36,775 bases of DNA from Ichthyophonus hoferi (Eukaryota; Opisthokonta; Ichthyosporea; Ichthyophonida; Ichthyophonidae). The stretch's first letter is position 1, and the number at the start of each line of letters is the position of its first letter. The notes under the pieces were generated by a model. The model did not search any database, was not told the DNA's origin, and saw nothing but the letters and a program-made list of their open reading frames with translations. Positions 33,909-36,775 of the stretch are shown here, one piece after another. Where the stretch lies: assembly GCA_002751075.1 (NCBI GenBank), contig NAOQ01000168.1:56730-93504 (forward strand). The letters are read 5' to 3'. The position numbers and the translations under genes are program-made.

Positions 33909-34016
33909 GTGTTAGTAAGCAGCTCTCTGAGTTCTGAACGAGTGGGAGATCTGAACACTGATTATCATATCATATACGAGAGCCAGTGGTGGATTAGACA
34001 TTACAATAACGATAAG
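33909..34016 (+). pseudogene. Possible remnant of a fifth lectin first-half exon
   Basis: An acceptor-like gactctttcag is followed by a frame ending NTDYHIIYESQWWIRHYNND. The WW pair and spacing resemble the first-half exon (EYFKSIQPWWSV in unit 4). The distance from unit 4 is shorter than one period and similarity is weak. Confidence 0.25.
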
Positions 34017-35506
34017 GTTATTACATGTATAGAAAATGGAAAGTATTTTTGTATGCGTTTACGAGAACTTTCTATTTTGCTATTGATACCGCGTATGTGT
34101 GAGGGGTCCTTTATTGTTGTTTTTTGTTTTCTTTAATACCTCGTTTTATCACGGATGTTTTTGGTTAACACCCTTGAGCTATTCAATAATCTAAGTGGGG
34201 TCATTTATAAATATTCTTACCCAAGAGGAAAGAGCACAAGAGATAAGTAAATCCAAATTCTGATTGCTCTAGTGGAGGAATATAGATAGTTCAAAATGCT
34301 TAAAGTGTGACTAGGTGGATAAGTCTTTTAAAAAAGCATGCTATTGAGGTTGTACTCAACACAATTGCTATCTAAATAATTATTAAATACCAAATTACTA
34401 AAAATATTCCACTTAACTAGGAATGTCTGATCCTATCTTGATAGTCTTAGATTACAGTAGACTTAATTGAATGCCTTATTAGCCAGTTCACTAATGCAAG
34501 TGCTTAAAAACTATTTATCGATATATCAATTTGAACTGTGTTCATTCCGAGTTAAAAAAACTTCTAACATTTTGGTTTGAAGCATCTCCCATAACTACCA
34601 CCTTAGATTGCAAAAGCCTACTTGTGATTTCGGGAATTTCTGCCTTGTTACATTAAGACCAATTGCCTGATGAATCAAATTGTTACTTAAGTAATAAAGC
34701 TATACTCTCAATGAGTTACACTAGCATAGACAAGTAGAAGACAATAGTGTTACATTACTAGGCCCATTACCTCTCGAGGTGTGGTACAGGACAAGGCCGA
34801 TCCTGTTAAAACAAGAAACACCCTACTAACTGTTTATGACAAAAATTAGCAAGTACATGCCAGTACTATATACGGTCATATACACTTTCGTTTAGTTTCC
34901 AATCCTTCAATTAGCATGGTGTTATTATTAAATCTATTTATTAGAGAATAATGCACTTGTCGCGCTATATCCAGCTAAAATCTAATAATGATATAAAGTG
35001 AATAGAGTTGTTAAGCCCAAATAAAGAAATAAATAAATATATGTAATAAAAATTTAAAGGAGCACCTTGGAAAAACGTGCACCAGCATTTAAAATCAACG
35101 ACTTGTTTATTTCTAACTCAAATTATATTTTTTTAATACTATTTACGCTGCTGCTGCCCTAGGTAGCAATGAAATGGCAAGATTAGGCCAAAGTTCAACA
35201 TCTAATAATCAGTAGTTTTCCTTTGCTATATGGGGCCATTACCATCTCTTTTCATGTCATCTATTGAATGGCTAGTGGCCAGTTGAATTTTTTCTTTTTC
35301 TTTTCAACTAAGAACACGAGAGAAAAATCAAGGGATTCAAAATGATCATATTTAAAATTTAACGTACAAGTTATATATGCACAAATAGCAAGATTAACTG
35401 TGTATAGAAGCAATATGTTAATGCCTCCACAGGAAGTTCCATTTAACTCAAATGCTTTACCACTACACAACAACCTACACAACAACCCGATTGATTAATT
35501 GAATAA
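34017..35506. other. Intergenic, nothing recognised
   Basis: AT-rich region between the lectin and the minus-strand TANGO6 3' end. The 74-codon minus frame at 35261-35485 has no support. Minus-strand poly(A)-type AATAAA (plus TTTATT) occurs near 35106-35111. Confidence 0.5.
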
Positions 35507-36053
35507 TCAACCCCATGGTGCCAGTCCAAACACAGCATAGATTATATCATCCAATACTGACAAGGCATGATGGGCGTGACTACGGGTAGTCTCATCAGGG
35601 TCGCTGGTAGAGGTCTGTCGTAACATCTCATATATAGGCCGTACCTTAGGCCCAAGCACTCTAAGGGTGGAAATCAGTAGCTGTTTTTCAATCGCAAGAT
35701 GTGAAATACAATATAACATGCACTTACATAGCTCTCTTCCTATCTCTCTCGCTGTCATGTTTCGTATAAAAACCCATTTCTCCTTCATATCTCTGCCGCA
35801 GAATTATTTTCTTTACTCCTCACACCTCACGATAAAATACACACTCCAACAAACACTCGATTCCAACTGCCCTAAAAGACCGTTCACATTCTTCATTTGT
35901 GACTTAAGTGATACCAAATCAACATTATGGTACATATCATGCATCATGCACTCACATACATGACAAAGAGATAAAGAGAGATTCACACCTAAGAGACTGG
36001 GGACCTAGGCCTGTGAACATGAGTGCCATCAGATGCATGGCTCCACGACGTAC
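35507..36053 (-). CDS. TANGO6: TANGO6/Rtp1 homologue, last two exons (partial, continues past right edge)
   Basis: Exons (minus): 36053-35989 and 35660-35507. The first has acceptor AATACAG and codes VRRGAMHLMALMFTGLGPQSL, ending in phase 2 at AG|GTGTGA. The second has a pyrimidine-rich acceptor CCACCCTTAG, codes VLGPKVRPIYEMLR, then DPDETTRSHAHHALSVLDDI, and ends GLAPWG-stop. The junction joins as GPQSLRVLGP. The pattern (VRR, a hydrophobic helix, LG...VL, then D-P-D-x-x-x-R-x-H-A-x-x-AL-x-x-LDDI) is what I remember of the C-terminal RTP1_C2 region of TANGO6 and fungal Rtp1. These are HEAT-repeat proteins linked to RNA polymerase II nuclear import/assembly and, in flies, to secretion. Only about 70 residues are present, so the match rests on memory of the family. 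An alternative acceptor at 35681 leaves the frame inconsistent and was not used. Confidence 0.65.
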
Positions 36054-36775
36054 CTGTATTTACACATGTATAGATGTTACGTTGTTATGTGGATAGTAGA
36101 TTTCATCAATTTATATCGGTTAGTTGTTGAGGAGAGAGTATTTGAATTTGTTTGTACAATTATATATGAAAACGTGTAATACATAAAAATTAATACATCG
36201 AAACATTACAGATATTGGTTATAATATGTATATTGATTGCTATACCGTTCTATTATAAATTATACTATAAACTATACTATAAACTATATTATATATATAT
36301 ATTAAATATATAGTAAGGATTTACAATGGACAATAGCACAGAGGGCAAGTTAGAGAAAACAAAATAGGGTAAAAATATAAATGGAGTAATTGATAATTCA
36401 AGGCAAAGGTAAATACGTTAAGAAATAAAGAGAGAAGAGAAGATCATTTAAAGGCAATGGTGTAGAAACCAAAGCGTTCGTGGGTACAGTGAGTGCTACA
36501 ATCTAACATAACGCATATAGATAATATTAATATATCTTTTTGTTCTGAAGACGTTTCTTTATCTCACTATAGACATTCATAATAATAATAGTAATGGTGA
36601 GACTATTATGTATATATTCATTGAATATATATATATACTAAATAATAGTACAGCATAAGAACTTGGCTTGCATCTGTATGTGAGAGGTCGCTTGTGCAAC
36701 TAGGATGCTTAAATAAAATAATACAATCTATAAACAAATAAGTAAATAATAAATAAATAAACAAACAAATAATAA
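36054..36775. other. Probable TANGO6 intron sequence
   Basis: AT-rich with TATACTATAAAC-type repeats near 36240-36310. I see no further TANGO6 exon before the right edge. The sequence is most likely an intron. Confidence 0.45.

Noticed and set aside
35661-35788. N-terminal extension of the 35507-35788 minus frame (MKEKWVFIRNM...)
   Set aside because: The upstream TANGO6-like exon ends in phase 2 and joins correctly only to the acceptor at 35661; the extension reads as intron.

Overview
The window is AT-rich eukaryotic nuclear DNA. It has spliced protein genes with GT-AG introns of roughly 50 to 900 bases and many microsatellites. The gene content (a DDX31/Dbp7 helicase, a TANGO6/Rtp1 C-terminus, a GLI/ZIC-like C2H2 factor, a secreted fucolectin-type lectin) fits an opisthokont, probably a holozoan (an animal or a unicellular relative). 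The species cannot be fixed from sequence alone. No tRNA, rRNA, CRISPR, viral or retroelement gene was recognised.

Layout, left to right. (1) 218-4064, minus strand: at least four exons of an acidic, low-complexity protein of about 813 residues that I do not recognise; it may run off the left edge. (2) 4065-11455: 7.4 kb with no confident gene, but a ~90 bp repeat array with an inverted partner, a 31 bp minisatellite, small hairpins and two weak exon-like ORFs. (3) 11456-14608, plus strand: an intronless 1050-residue transcription factor with 46 consecutive glutamines and eight C2H2 fingers, the first two of the tandem CWCH2 type. (4) 16811-28089, minus strand, convergent with (3): the ribosome-biogenesis DEAD-box helicase DDX31/Dbp7. 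I resolved it into 18 exons whose phases all agree and whose summed length is divisible by three (938 codons plus stop). An assembly gap with duplicated flanks lies in one intron. (5) 28090-29658: a divergent intergenic region with palindromic TAATC-type motifs. (6) 29659-33703, plus strand: a signal peptide exon followed by four tandem FTP/F5-8-type-C (fucolectin-like) domains. Each domain is coded by two exons and bounded by phase-1 introns; domains 2 and 3 carry disabling changes. (7) 35507-36053, minus strand: the last two exons of a TANGO6/Rtp1 homologue entering from the right.

The genes do not form a pathway. DDX31 (60S ribosome assembly) and TANGO6/Rtp1 (RNA polymerase II assembly/import or secretory organisation) are housekeeping genes. 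The zinc-finger factor and the lectin look lineage-specific. The most unusual locus is the lectin array, where whole damaged modules could be skipped without changing frame.
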